Origin: UBA7803 sp041686955
Lineage (GTDB): Bacteria; Pseudomonadota; Gammaproteobacteria; Pseudomonadales; Azotimanducaceae
Direction: 5' to 3'
NCBI GenBank assembly: GCA_041686955.1
Contig: JAWLCV010000005.1
Location: 22,366-86,365 of the forward strand
Length of the DNA stretch: 64,000 nucleotides
Part shown: positions 31,781 through 41,157 of the stretch, piece after piece
How positions within the stretch are numbered: position 1 is the stretch's first letter
Layout of the letters: each line of letters begins with the position of its first letter
Notes under the pieces: generated by a model
What the model saw: only the letters and a program-made list of their open reading frames with translations
Told to the model about the DNA's origin: nothing
Databases searched by the model: none
Program-made: the position numbers and the translations under genes

Positions 31781-34572
31781 ACGACGCCACGGCCGACGAC
31801 GCGACCGGACCGCCCCCGGTTGCCCGACTGCGCGGCGCCGCTCTCCGCTACCGCCGCGTCACCGCCCTCCACGCAATCGACCTGGATCTGCCGGCACGCT
31901 GCCTGGTGGGCGTGATCGGCCCCGACGGGGTCGGCAAATCGAGCCTGCTGGCGCTCGTCGCCGGCGCCCGCGCCATCCAGAGCGGCACGGTGGAGGCCCT
32001 TGGGGGCGACATGGCCGACCCCCGTCACCGTCGCTCGGTGTATCCGCGCATCGCCTACATGCCCCAGGGATTGGGGCGCAATCTGTATCCCACACTCTCG
32101 GTTCGCGAGAACATCGACTTCTTCGGGCGCCTGTTCGGCCTCGGCGCCCGGTCGCGGGCGCGCCGCATTGCCGGCCTGACCACGGCCACCGGCCTCGCTC
32201 CGTTCCTGGATCGCCCCGCCGGCAAGCTCTCGGGCGGCATGAAGCAGAAGCTCGGCCTGTGCTGCGCGCTCATCCACGACCCGGACCTGTTGATCCTCGA
32301 CGAGCCCACCACGGGTGTCGATCCCCTGTCGCGCCGGCAGTTCTGGGAGCTCATCGACCGGATTCGCGCCGGCCGTCCGGACATGAGCGTGCTGGTCGCC
32401 AGTGCCTACATGGAGGAGGCAGCACGATTCGACTATCTGGTGGCCATGGACGAAGGCCGGATCCTCGCGGCGGAGACGCCCGGGGAACTGCTCCGCCAGA
32501 CCGGCACGGCCTCTCTGGAAGCCGCCTTCGTGCGCATGCTGCCCGAGGCGAAGCGCGGCGACCACGCGCGGGTCGCGATCCCGCCGCGTCCCCCCGAGCG
32601 GGACGGCGAAGTGGCCATAGAGGCCGAGGACCTCACCATGCGGTTCGGCGACTTCACCGCCGTGGATCACGTGAGCTTCCGTATCGGCCGGGGGGAGATC
32701 TACGGGTTCCTCGGCTCCAACGGCTGCGGCAAGACCACCACCATGAAGATGCTCACCGGACTGCTGCCGCCGAGCGAAGGCCGGGCACGCCTGTTCGGCC
32801 AGCCGGTGGACCCCCACGATCTCGATACCCGCCGCCGCGTCGGCTACATGTCTCAGTCCTTCTCGCTCTACGGCGAGCTCACGGTACGGCAGAACCTGGA
32901 GCTGCACGCGCGGCTGTTCGAGGTGCCCTCAAGGGAGATTCCCGGCCGCGTCGCCGCCATCGCCGCCCGCTTCGGTCTCGAGGACCGCCTGGAAGCCCTG
33001 CCGGCCACGCTGCCCCTCGGGCACCGGCAGCGGCTCTCTCTCGCCGTGGCCATGATCCACCGGCCCGAGATGCTGATCCTCGACGAGCCCACCTCCGGGG
33101 TGGATCCGGTAGCCCGGGACGAGTTCTGGCGGATCCTGGGGGAGCTGTCGCGCCGGGACGGCGTGACCATCTTCATCTCCACCCACTTCATGAACGAGGC
33201 AGAGCGCTGCGACCGGGTTTCGCTGATGCACGCAGGCCGGGTGCTCGCCACCGGCGCACCTGCGGATCTGATCCGTCAGCACGACGTGGACAGTCTGGAA
33301 GATGCCTTCATCGCGAGCCTCGAGACGGTGATCGCCGAGGGCGCAGCCGGCGATCGGCAGCTCGAACCCGGGACCGCCGAAAGCTCCGCGCTCCTCGCGA
33401 ACGCCGAGGCGCCGCGCAAGCACCAGGGGTGGCGCGCCCGCTGGCGACGGTCACGGCGGCGAACGCTCAGCTACGCGCGCCGCGAGGGGCTGGAGCTGCG
33501 CCGGGACCCGGTGCGCCTGACCCTGGCCATGCTCGGCAGCGTCATTCTGATGCTCGTGATGGGCTACGGCATGAGCCTGGACGTGGAGGACCTCACCTTC
33601 GCCGTGCTCGACCGCGATCAGACCACCCTGAGCCGGGCGTACGCGCTCGACATTTCCGGTTCCCGATACTTCATCGAGCGGCCGCCCATCGTGAGCTACG
33701 ACGATCTCGACCGACGCATGCGCGCGGGCGAGATCAGCCTGGCCATCGAGATCCCGCCCGGGTTCGGCCGCGACGTGGCGCGCGGCGGCACGGCGGAGAT
33801 CGGCGCCTGGGTGGACGGCGCCATGCCGAGCCGCGCCGAGACGGCTCTGGGCTACGTGCAGGGCATCCACAGCCACTGGCTCGGCACCCGGGCCCGGCAG
33901 GCGGGCTATCCGCAGGCGCTGGCGGGGCCGGCCGAGGTCGAGGTGCGATTCCGCTACAACCCCGACCTGGAGAGCCTCACCGCCATGGTGCCGGCCATGA
34001 TCCCCATTCTGCTGATGATGATCCCCGCCATGCTGGCGGCGCTCAGCGTGGTCCGTGAAAAGGAGGTGGGCTCCATCGTCAACTTCTACGTGACGCCGAC
34101 CACGCGGCTCGAGTTCCTGCTCGGCAAGCAGATCCCCTACGTTCTGCTCTCGGTGCTGAGCTTCCTGGTGCTGACCCTGATTGCCGTGGTGCTGCTTCGC
34201 ATTCCCTTTACCGGCAGCTTCTCGGCGTTCGCGTTGGGCGCGGTACTCTACGTTTGCGCCTCCACGGCGCTGGGTCTCTTGATCTCCAGCTTCATGCGCA
34301 GCCAGGTGGCGGCCATCTTCGGCACGGCCGTGCTGACCATCCTGCCGGCGGTGAGCTTCTCCGGGCTCATCGACCCGGTGTCGTCGCTGGACGGCTTCGG
34401 CCGCGCGGTCGGCGAGCTGTACCCCACCACCCACTTTCTCACCATCGCGCGCGGCACGTTCTCGAAGGCCCTGGGCTTCGCCGACCTGTGGCGCGACTTC
34501 CTGCCGCTGCTGGCGGCGGTGCCGGTGCTGCTCGCGGTTTCCGCGCGGCTGCTGAAGAAGCAGGAGCGATGA
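31777..34572 (+). CDS. rbbA: RbbA-like tandem ATPase fused to ABC-2 permease
   Basis: 931 residues, close to E. coli RbbA in length. Two ABC ATPase domains: first (about 10-245) with GPDGVGKSS, LSGGMKQK and LLILDEPTTGVDP; second (about 280-510) with GSNGCGKTT and MLILDEPTSGVDP but a non-canonical signature, LPLGHRQRLS. An ABC-2 permease domain with six C-terminal helices follows (from about 560). RbbA was described as a ribosome-associated ATPase, but context makes it an exporter subunit. Start GTG 31777 overlaps the adaptor stop codon. Confidence 0.92.
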   Translation: MNDATADDATGPPPVARLRGAALRYRRVTALHAIDLDLPARCLVGVIGPDGVGKSSLLALVAGARAIQSGTVEALGGDMADPRHRRSVYPRIAYMPQGLGRNLYPTLSVRENIDFFGRLFGLGARSRARRIAGLTTATGLAPFLDRPAGKLSGGMKQKLGLCCALIHDPDLLILDEPTTGVDPLSRRQFWELIDRIRAGRPDMSVLVASAYMEEAARFDYLVAMDEGRILAAETPGELLRQTGTASLEAAFVRMLPEAKRGDHARVAIPPRPPERDGEVAIEAEDLTMRFGDFTAVDHVSFRIGRGEIYGFLGSNGCGKTTTMKMLTGLLPPSEGRARLFGQPVDPHDLDTRRRVGYMSQSFSLYGELTVRQNLELHARLFEVPSREIPGRVAAIAARFGLEDRLEALPATLPLGHRQRLSLAVAMIHRPEMLILDEPTSGVDPVARDEFWRILGELSRRDGVTIFISTHFMNEAERCDRVSLMHAGRVLATGAPADLIRQHDVDSLEDAFIASLETVIAEGAAGDRQLEPGTAESSALLANAEAPRKHQGWRARWRRSRRRTLSYARREGLELRRDPVRLTLAMLGSVILMLVMGYGMSLDVEDLTFAVLDRDQTTLSRAYALDISGSRYFIERPPIVSYDDLDRRMRAGEISLAIEIPPGFGRDVARGGTAEIGAWVDGAMPSRAETALGYVQGIHSHWLGTRARQAGYPQALAGPAEVEVRFRYNPDLESLTAMVPAMIPILLMMIPAMLAALSVVREKEVGSIVNFYVTPTTRLEFLLGKQIPYVLLSVLSFLVLTLIAVVLLRIPFTGSFSAFALGAVLYVCASTALGLLISSFMRSQVAAIFGTAVLTILPAVSFSGLIDPVSSLDGFGRAVGELYPTTHFLTIARGTFSKALGFADLWRDFLPLLAAVPVLLAVSARLLKKQER

Positions 34573-35696
34573 GCGCGCGCGGCAGCCACATCCTCCACCT
34601 GGGCATCAAGGAGCTGCGCAGCCTGGCGCGGGATCCGCTGCTCCTGGTGCTCATCGGCTACGCCTTCAGCGTCGCCATCTACGCCTCGGCGACCGCCATG
34701 CCGGAGACGCTGAACCGGGCCACCATCGGCATCGTCGACGAAGATCGCTCGCCGTTGTCGGGGCGAATCATCAGCGCCTTCTACCCGCCGTACTTCACGC
34801 CCCCCGAGCTCATCACCCACTCGGAAATGGACGCCCGGATGGACGCCGGGCTCGACACCTTCGCCCTGAACATTCCGCCGGACTTTCAGCGCGACGTGCT
34901 GGCGGGCCGGCGTCCCACCCTTCAGCTCAACGTGGACGCCACGCGCATGAGCCAGGCGTTCACCGGCACGGGCTACGTGCAGGCCATCGTCTCGGGAGAG
35001 GTGCAGGCCTTCGTTCAGCGATACCGGGCCGAGACCCGGCTGCCGGTGGAGCTGGTAGTGCGGGCCCGCTTCAATCCAGAGCTGGACAACGCCTGGTTCG
35101 GCAGCGTGATGGAGCTCATCGGCAACGTCACCATGCTCTCCATCGTGCTGGCCGGAGCGGCCCTGCTGCGCGAGCGCGAGCACGGCACCATCGAGCACCT
35201 GCTGGTGATGCCGGTCACGCCGTTCGAGATCATGAGCGCCAAGGTCTGGGCCATGGGCCTGGTGGTGCTCGCCGCTACCGCCTTCGCTCTCACCTATGTG
35301 GTGCAGGGAATACTGGCGGTGCCCATCGAGGGCTCGGTGGCGCTGTTCATGGCGGGCGCGGCGCTGCACCTGTTCGCCACGACGTCCCTCGGCATCTTTC
35401 TCGGCACCGTGGCCCGCTCCATGCCCCAGCTCGGCCTCTTGCTGATCCTGGTGCTCCTGCCTCTGGAGATGCTCTCCGGCGCCATGACTCCCCGCGAAAG
35501 CATGCCCGTGGTCGTGCAGACGCTGATGCTCGCCGCACCGAACACCCATTTCGTGATGATGGCCCAGTCGATCCTGTTCCGCGGCGCCGGCTTCGCCGTG
35601 GTCTGGCCACAGTTCCTGGCCCTGGCGCTCATCGGCCTCGCCCTGTTCGCCCTGGCGCTCAGGCGGTTCCGGAGCACCATCGGAAAGATGGCCTGA
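34569..35696 (+). CDS. ABC-2 type permease (YhhJ-like)
   Basis: 375 residues: one N-terminal membrane helix (about 20-40), an extracytoplasmic domain with the typical NRATIGIVDEDRSPLSGRII and FALNIPPDFQRDVLAG segments, then five or six C-terminal helices. Partner permease of the RbbA-like protein, overlapping it by 4 bases (ATGA). Last gene of the three-gene exporter operon. Confidence 0.91.
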   Translation: MSARGSHILHLGIKELRSLARDPLLLVLIGYAFSVAIYASATAMPETLNRATIGIVDEDRSPLSGRIISAFYPPYFTPPELITHSEMDARMDAGLDTFALNIPPDFQRDVLAGRRPTLQLNVDATRMSQAFTGTGYVQAIVSGEVQAFVQRYRAETRLPVELVVRARFNPELDNAWFGSVMELIGNVTMLSIVLAGAALLREREHGTIEHLLVMPVTPFEIMSAKVWAMGLVVLAATAFALTYVVQGILAVPIEGSVALFMAGAALHLFATTSLGIFLGTVARSMPQLGLLLILVLLPLEMLSGAMTPRESMPVVVQTLMLAAPNTHFVMMAQSILFRGAGFAVVWPQFLALALIGLALFALALRRFRSTIGKMA

Positions 35697-35701
35697 CGCG
35701 G

Positions 35702-35728
35702 ACGCCCGGCGGCACCCCTGGGCGTTTC
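35702..35728. terminator. short hairpin between convergent operons
   Basis: ACGCCC (35702-35707) and GGGCGT (35720-35725) pair around a 12-base loop and are followed by TTTC. It is the only structure in the 30-base gap between two convergent operons and could serve as a weak terminator for the permease gene. Confidence 0.4.
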
Positions 35729-36581
35729 ATGATGCATCCTGGGCGCACCACCAGTCCCCGCCGAGGGCCACCCGGCGCACGGCATCCGTGTCGGTGGGCT
35801 GGTGACCCACGGGGTGCTGCGGCGCCGCGATCTCGGCAACCCGGTTCGTGAGCCGGCCGAGCCCGGTTACCTCCACTTCCACAACGTCCCCGGGCTGCAT
35901 GGGCCGGGAGTTGGCCGGGGTGCCGGTCAGGACGATGTCCCCGGGCAGCAGGGTGATGTTCCGGCACAGGTCCGCGAGCTGGTAGTCGATGCCGAACACC
36001 ATCTCGCTGACTGGGGCTTCCTGAACCACCCGGCCGTTCCGCCAGGTGCGCAGGGTGGATTCGCGCACGTCGACGCCGCGGACGATGCCGGGGCCGACGG
36101 GGCAGAATCCGTCCATGCCCTTCACCCGGGTCATGCCCCCCGCGTCGGTGTCCCGAAAATCCTGGCAACCCACGTCGTTGGCGGGCGCGAACCCGGCGAT
36201 GTAGTCCCAGGCATCCTCGGGCGCCACGTTCTTCATGGGCCGACCGATGATGGCGGCGATCTCGCCTTCGTAGTTGAGGTACCGACAGTTCGCGGGCCGG
36301 TTGAGCACTCCGCGGTGACTGTTCAGCGCTGTCGTCGGCTTCTGGAAGTAGGTGGGGGTGACGAGATCCGGCGCCCGGAACTCGACCCGGCGCGATTCGT
36401 AGTTCAGGTGTATGCAGAGGATCTTCGTGGGCTCGCACGGCGGCAGGTAGACCGCGTCCGCCTCCCGCAGCCGCCGCCCGTCCATGAGCCGCAGATCATA
36501 GCCCTCCACCGCCGCCCATTCCGGCCGGCCCTCGAACAGGATCCGGCGCTGCTCGATGCGTTCGCCCTGCAGTACGTTCAT
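35727..36581 (-). CDS. fumarylacetoacetate hydrolase-family enzyme (HpaG-like)
   Basis: 284 residues. FAH-family C-terminal domain with the metal-binding Glu in YEGEIAAIIGRP, the segment DYIAGFAPANDVGCQDFRD and the LLPGDIVLTGTPAN block near the end. Members hydrolyse, decarboxylate or isomerise ring-cleavage products; in homoprotocatechuate breakdown the relative is HpaG (isomerase/decarboxylase). Last gene of the HpaB-extradiol-ALDH-FAH operon, 14 bases after the dehydrogenase. ATG 36581 has AAGGAG upstream. Confidence 0.88.
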   Translation of the reverse strand: MNVLQGERIEQRRILFEGRPEWAAVEGYDLRLMDGRRLREADAVYLPPCEPTKILCIHLNYESRRVEFRAPDLVTPTYFQKPTTALNSHRGVLNRPANCRYLNYEGEIAAIIGRPMKNVAPEDAWDYIAGFAPANDVGCQDFRDTDAGGMTRVKGMDGFCPVGPGIVRGVDVRESTLRTWRNGRVVQEAPVSEMVFGIDYQLADLCRNITLLPGDIVLTGTPANSRPMQPGDVVEVEVTGLGRLTNRVAEIAAPQHPVGHQPTDTDAVRRVALGGDWWCAQDAS

Positions 36582-36595
36582 GGGATCTCCTTGCT

Positions 36596-38074
36596 CTATC
36601 GCGGCACCAGGGGAAACGAGGCGAAGCGGGTGTTGGTGAAGAACTCCCGGCTGAGGCCGCCGCCTTCCCGGCCGAGACCGCTCTGCTTCATGCCGCCGAA
36701 CGGCTGGCGCAGGTCCCGGTCGAAGCCGGAGTTGATCCAGATCATGCCGGTCTGCAGCCGATGGCTGACGTAGTGCGCCGTCTCCTGGGAGCTCGTCCAG
36801 ACGTAACCGGCCAGGCCGTAGGAGGAATCGTTGGCGATGGCGATGGCCTGGTCGACGTCGTCGAACGGCAGGATGGTCGCCACGGGACCGAAGATCTCTT
36901 CCTGGCAGACCCGCGCCGCCGGATCGGCGTCGACGATGGCGGTGGGCTCGACGAAATAGCCTTTCTCCAGACCTTCCGGACGCCCGCCGCCGAACAGGAT
37001 TCGCCCTTCCCGGCGCGCCAGGTCCAGGTAGCCCATCACCCGCTCGTACTGCCCCCTGGAAACCAGCGGTCCCAGTCGGGTGCCCCGGTCCATGGGATCC
37101 CCCGGCGGCCAGTGGGCGGCCATCTGCTCGAAGGCCGCGAGGAACTCGTCGTAGATTTCCCGCTGCACCAGAATGCGCGAGCCGGCCACACACACCTGGC
37201 CGGCGTTCATGAAGATGCCCATGGCCGCCGCCGGGATGGCCTTCTTCAGATCGGCGTCCGCGAAGATGATGTTGGCGGACTTGCCGCCGAGCTCGAAGGA
37301 CGTGCGCTTCAGCCCTGCAGCCGCCCGGGTGGCGATGTCCCGGGCGGTTGCCGGGGAGCCGGTGAACGAGATGCCCGCCACGTCCTCGTGCTCCACCAGC
37401 GCCACGCCAGCCTCCCGGCCGAAGCCGAGCACCACGTTGTAGACGCCGGCCGGCATGCCCGCTTCCTCGAAGACCTCGCAGAGCACCCGCACGGAGAGCG
37501 GCGACAGCTCGGAGGGCTTGTGCACTGCCGAGTTGCCGTAGGCCAGGCACGGCGCCATCTTCCAGGTGGACAGCATGATGGGGCTGTTCCAGGGCGTGAT
37601 CAGCCCGAACACTCCGGCCGGGTCCGACATGGTGTAGGTCAGCAAGGTGTCGTCGCGGTTGAAGGCGTGATCCCCCGCCTGCTCCTGCTCCTCGGCGAAG
37701 AACCGCAGGTTCCAGGCGGAACGCTCCACCAGCGGATGCGGCCCCTTGAACTCCGGCCCCAGCGGGGAGCCCATCTCCAAAGTCTGCAGACGGACGATCT
37801 CGGCGGATCTCGCCTCGATGAGATCCGCCGCCTTGAACAGCACCTGCCTGCGAAAGGCCGGTTTGGCCCGGGACCAGTCGCCGCTGTCGAACGCGGCTTT
37901 CGCCGCGGCCACGGCCGCATCCGCGTCCGCGGCGTCACCCCGCGCCGCCACCGTGGTGACCGCTTCGGTGGCGGGATTGACGACGTCGAAGGTGCACCCG
38001 GTCGTTGCCCCGACGAACTCGCCGCCGATGTAATGCTGCTGCGGCGCCAGCGCCTTCCCCTCCACCGCGTTCAT
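36596..38074 (-). CDS. aldehyde dehydrogenase (HpaE-like semialdehyde dehydrogenase)
   Basis: 492 residues, complete ALDH fold. NAD-binding ITPWNSPIMLSTWKMAPCL, catalytic Glu in FELGGKSANI, catalytic Cys in NAGQVCVAGSR, and the C-terminal EIFGPVATILPFDDVDQAI. In this operon it should oxidise the semialdehyde formed by extradiol ring cleavage, as HpaE does with 5-carboxymethyl-2-hydroxymuconic semialdehyde. Start ATG 38074 (GGAGGGG upstream) overlaps the dioxygenase stop codon. Confidence 0.92.
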   Translation of the reverse strand: MNAVEGKALAPQQHYIGGEFVGATTGCTFDVVNPATEAVTTVAARGDAADADAAVAAAKAAFDSGDWSRAKPAFRRQVLFKAADLIEARSAEIVRLQTLEMGSPLGPEFKGPHPLVERSAWNLRFFAEEQEQAGDHAFNRDDTLLTYTMSDPAGVFGLITPWNSPIMLSTWKMAPCLAYGNSAVHKPSELSPLSVRVLCEVFEEAGMPAGVYNVVLGFGREAGVALVEHEDVAGISFTGSPATARDIATRAAAGLKRTSFELGGKSANIIFADADLKKAIPAAAMGIFMNAGQVCVAGSRILVQREIYDEFLAAFEQMAAHWPPGDPMDRGTRLGPLVSRGQYERVMGYLDLARREGRILFGGGRPEGLEKGYFVEPTAIVDADPAARVCQEEIFGPVATILPFDDVDQAIAIANDSSYGLAGYVWTSSQETAHYVSHRLQTGMIWINSGFDRDLRQPFGGMKQSGLGREGGGLSREFFTNTRFASFPLVPR

Positions 38075-38952
38075 CACGCCCCTCCGCCCATGTTGAACTG
38101 GTGCCCGTAGGTGTCGCCGGTGTAGTACTCCGACTGGTGGCTCGCGGGCCGGCCACCCCAACCGATCTCGATCTGGAACCCGGACGGAGATACGCAGTAA
38201 AAGGAGAACATCTGATCGTTGGCGTGCTTGCCGGGGCTGATGGCGATGGGGTAGCCGGCCGCTTTGACGCGCTCGTAGGTCAGGAACACGTCGTCGAAGG
38301 TGTCCACTTCCAGCATCAGGTGATTGACTCGCTTCTCGCTGGGGAAGCCGAACGCGAAGGTGTGGTCCCGCGAGTTGCAGTGCACGAACAGGATGTCCAG
38401 GGTCTGGCCGTCCGGGAGGGGAACCCGATACTCGATGCTGCCGCGCATTCCCAGCAACTTGTAGAACTCGTAGGTGGCGTCCAGGTCCTGGTAGCCGAGC
38501 ATCATGTGCCCCACGCCGCCGTCGCCGGTGACGAACCGGCCATACATCCCCCGGCCGGGGTGGAACGGCCGGTGCGTGTCGACCTGGGGCCCGTGAAAGA
38601 TCTCCAGCGGGATGCCCGACGGATCCGACAGCGTCATGAGCTCGAGCACCCGCCGGCTCCGCGCCGTCTGCGCATCGGCCACATCAAAGCTCACGCCGTG
38701 ATCCCGCAGCACGGCCTGCAGGGCGCGAAACTCCTCGGGCCCGGCCACCCGCAGACCGGCGGCCAGCAGATCGTCGGTGCCGTCCTCCTCGAGGACGATC
38801 CTGTGGTGCCACAGGTCGGCCCGCAGGTACAGCCGACCACGCTCGGAATCGTCGGCGACTTCCAGGCCCAGCATTTCGGTGGCGAACTCCCTCCACCTGG
38901 CCAGATCCGCGACCCCGAACCGCACGTAGCCCAGCTCCGTTACTCCCGCCAT
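38074..38952 (-). CDS. extradiol ring-cleavage dioxygenase (VOC type I)
   Basis: 292 residues with two vicinal-oxygen-chelate domains. The iron ligands are visible in the C-terminal domain: His in GGVGHMMLGYQDLD, His in KRVNHLMLEVDTFDDV, Glu in FQIEIGWGG. The Tyr/His surroundings (FSFYCVSPSGFQIEIG) are typical of BphC/HsaC-type enzymes that cleave catechols next to the hydroxyl groups. The substrate is likely the catechol produced by the HpaB-like hydroxylase, whose gene ends one base upstream. Biphenyl-type or homoprotocatechuate-type substrates cannot be told apart here. Confidence 0.92.
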   Translation of the reverse strand: MAGVTELGYVRFGVADLARWREFATEMLGLEVADDSERGRLYLRADLWHHRIVLEEDGTDDLLAAGLRVAGPEEFRALQAVLRDHGVSFDVADAQTARSRRVLELMTLSDPSGIPLEIFHGPQVDTHRPFHPGRGMYGRFVTGDGGVGHMMLGYQDLDATYEFYKLLGMRGSIEYRVPLPDGQTLDILFVHCNSRDHTFAFGFPSEKRVNHLMLEVDTFDDVFLTYERVKAAGYPIAISPGKHANDQMFSFYCVSPSGFQIEIGWGGRPASHQSEYYTGDTYGHQFNMGGGA

Positions 38953-38953
38953 G

Positions 38954-40429
38954 TCATGCTCCCCGTGTCCCCAGTGAATATTTCGCGGTGATCTCGTCGG
39001 TGGCCTGCCAGAACTCGGGCACCGCGGTCCAGGAACGCGAAAGCTGGGCCATCATGTGCGCCATTCCGAAGTTGCGCGGCGCCGAGGCCAGGTAGAAGCG
39101 CTCGTACAACTCCACCCGCCCCCCGAGCGCACTGCCCACCATGTCCCACGCGGTCCGGAACAGCCGGGCCCGCTCCCGGGCACCGACCTCGTCGGCACCC
39201 CGGAGATAGTGCGCCAGCAGAGGCTCGAGCACCGTATCCGAGAAATCGGTCTCGGCCGGTGTGGCCAGCAGGTTGTGGGAACCGATCTGCTTGAGGATGT
39301 CGTTCGTCCGCACCATCCAGGCCGGCATGTTCGGGCGCAGCGCGATGAACGCCCGCTCGTCGCAGATCCACGTGCCGTCGCCGTAGTCGAAGGCGTCGTC
39401 CTCCGCCGCCTTGATGACGCTTCGCGTCAGCTCGGCGTACGACCACAGCTCGCCCAGCATTCCCGTGACCTCGCTGCGCTGGTTCTGACCGGTGACATCG
39501 GCCATGCGCGAAGCCAGCTCGTAGGCGAACTCGAGCTTCACCATGGCCCGGATGGCCGTCTGCTGCATGATGTTGCCGGTCCAGCCCCGCCGCATCACGG
39601 TGTTGAAAACCTCGGTCTTGGCGTCGCAGAAAACCCTCGACTTCGGGATCTCCACGTGGTCGAAGATCACGAACGCATCCTGCTCGTCGAAACGGCTGGA
39701 GAACGGCAGGTCGAAGACGTTGCGGTCCACCCCATAGTGATCCCGGCAGAGCAACTTGAGACCGGGCGCGTCCATCGGCACGGAGAACGCCACGGCGATC
39801 TCGGGCTGGTCCGCTGGCACCGGATGGGCGGGATAGACGGCGAGCTCATCGGCGAAGGGGCCCAGGGTGGCCAGAATGCGGGCGCCGTTCACGACGATGG
39901 TGTCCGCCGTCTCGTCCACCTTGCGCAGCGCCAGTTGCTGGTTGACGCCCTGGTAGTCCGGAACCCGCTTGTCGACGATGGGATGAATGATGGTGTGAGT
40001 CAGCGACAGATCCTTCTCGGCGATCTCCCGCTGGAACGCCACCAGGTTGTCGTGGCCCTGCTCGTTGCCGGCGATCCGCCACAGGCTCGGCTGGCCGGCG
40101 AACCCGGCGAAAGTCACGTTCACGTAGTCCGGTGTGCGGCCGAGCATGCCGACGCTGTACCGGGCCATCCGCTCCAGGCCCTCATGGCGCCTGGCCAGAT
40201 CTTCCCGGCTCCGGGGTACCAGGTGGCTGACGTTGCAGACCCCCGCGTCGGTCTCGATGAGGCACGCCTGCCGATGGACGTGCTGCCAGTCGAAGTAGCC
40301 GGCCATGCCCGCCAGCGATCCCTTGAACGGCGGATGCCTGGTGACGTCAGCCACTTCCTCGCCGTTCACCCAGACCACGCGCCTGTCCCGCAGGCCCGCG
40401 AGGTACTCTTCGCCGGTGCGTGCTCCCAT
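38954..40429 (-). CDS. 4-hydroxyphenylacetate 3-monooxygenase (HpaB)-family hydroxylase
   Basis: 491 residues, normal for the oxygenase component of FADH2-dependent phenol hydroxylases. Acyl-CoA-dehydrogenase-like fold with the HpaB segments GRTPDYVNVTFAGFAG, VNGARILATLGPFADEL and FDHVEIPKSRVF. It would add a hydroxyl group to a phenol, giving a catechol for the dioxygenase. No flavin reductase gene (HpaC) is in the window, so reduced FAD must come from elsewhere. First gene of the operon; AAGGGG precedes ATG 40429. Divergent from a TetR gene. Confidence 0.92.
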   Translation of the reverse strand: MGARTGEEYLAGLRDRRVVWVNGEEVADVTRHPPFKGSLAGMAGYFDWQHVHRQACLIETDAGVCNVSHLVPRSREDLARRHEGLERMARYSVGMLGRTPDYVNVTFAGFAGQPSLWRIAGNEQGHDNLVAFQREIAEKDLSLTHTIIHPIVDKRVPDYQGVNQQLALRKVDETADTIVVNGARILATLGPFADELAVYPAHPVPADQPEIAVAFSVPMDAPGLKLLCRDHYGVDRNVFDLPFSSRFDEQDAFVIFDHVEIPKSRVFCDAKTEVFNTVMRRGWTGNIMQQTAIRAMVKLEFAYELASRMADVTGQNQRSEVTGMLGELWSYAELTRSVIKAAEDDAFDYGDGTWICDERAFIALRPNMPAWMVRTNDILKQIGSHNLLATPAETDFSDTVLEPLLAHYLRGADEVGARERARLFRTAWDMVGSALGGRVELYERFYLASAPRNFGMAHMMAQLSRSWTAVPEFWQATDEITAKYSLGTRGA

Positions 40430-40473
40430 CAGCTATCCCCTTCCCAGCTTCCGGTCGAGTGTATTTTTCAAAT

Positions 40474-40491
40474 TTCTATAAAACAATAGGA
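40474..40491. promoter_or_regulatory. AT-rich inverted repeat between the phenol operon and tetR
   Basis: TTCTAT-N6-ATAGGA (five of six positions paired) lies in an AT-rich island (40460-40515) within otherwise GC-rich DNA. On the minus strand it overlaps a possible TTGTTT-N17-TACACT promoter for the hydroxylase operon. A fitting place for the adjacent TetR repressor to bind. Confidence 0.45.
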
Positions 40492-40548
40492 TTTATCAAA
40501 ATTCTATCGCCAAAGAGAAATATGATTGCGTTTTTGGAGTCGGCAGCC

Positions 40549-41157
40549 ATGCAGTCGCTAAGAGTTCGTCAGAAGCTGCAACGCCGCGAAGACATGCTGA
40601 CTGCGGCGCGATCGCTGTTCGTCGAGCGCGGTTACAGCAAGACCACCATGGATGCCATCGCCGACCGGGCGGGGGTCGGTGTAGCGACGGTCTACACGTA
40701 CTTCAACAACAAGGAGGGCGTGTTCGCCGCCCTCGCGCGCATGGACATGTCCGAGCTCCGTAACCAGGGCGAGGAGGCGCTGAAGGACCTTCCCGCCGAT
40801 CCGGTGGACGCTGTGCTCGCCCTCATCGACATCTACGCCCGGGTGCACGAGTACATCTCCTACGAGGTCATCAGCGACTTCACCATCGGCGCACGAACCC
40901 AGGGGCCCCTGCGCCAGGTGGCGCACTGGATCAACGAGTGGCGCACGGATCAGCTCACGCGGGCGCTCGGCGCGGCGCAGAAGGCAGGACGACTGTCTCC
41001 CAAACTGCCCGTGCGCGACGCGGCGCAGATCATCTGCGATCTCCTCGACCGTTATTACGATCGGGCGACCTCCGAGGAGAGCGATCGCGCGGCGCGGAGC
41101 ACGCTGAAGCGCTGCGTCGGGCTGCTTTTCGACGACTGGCGGGCGCGGTCGCCCTGA
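40549..41157 (+). CDS. TetR/AcrR-family regulator of the phenol operon
   Basis: 202 residues from ATG 40549 (GGAG 9 bases upstream); ATG 40522 is an alternative. HTH: EDMLTAARSLFVERGYSKTT and MDAIADRAGVGVATVYTYFN. The ligand domain follows. Divergent from the hydroxylase operon, the likely target. Its stop codon overlaps the first crcB start, so fluoride-channel genes are co-transcribed with an aromatic-pathway regulator, which is unusual and may hint at fluorinated aromatics or simply chance fusion. Confidence 0.92.
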   Translation: MQSLRVRQKLQRREDMLTAARSLFVERGYSKTTMDAIADRAGVGVATVYTYFNNKEGVFAALARMDMSELRNQGEEALKDLPADPVDAVLALIDIYARVHEYISYEVISDFTIGARTQGPLRQVAHWINEWRTDQLTRALGAAQKAGRLSPKLPVRDAAQIICDLLDRYYDRATSEESDRAARSTLKRCVGLLFDDWRARSP

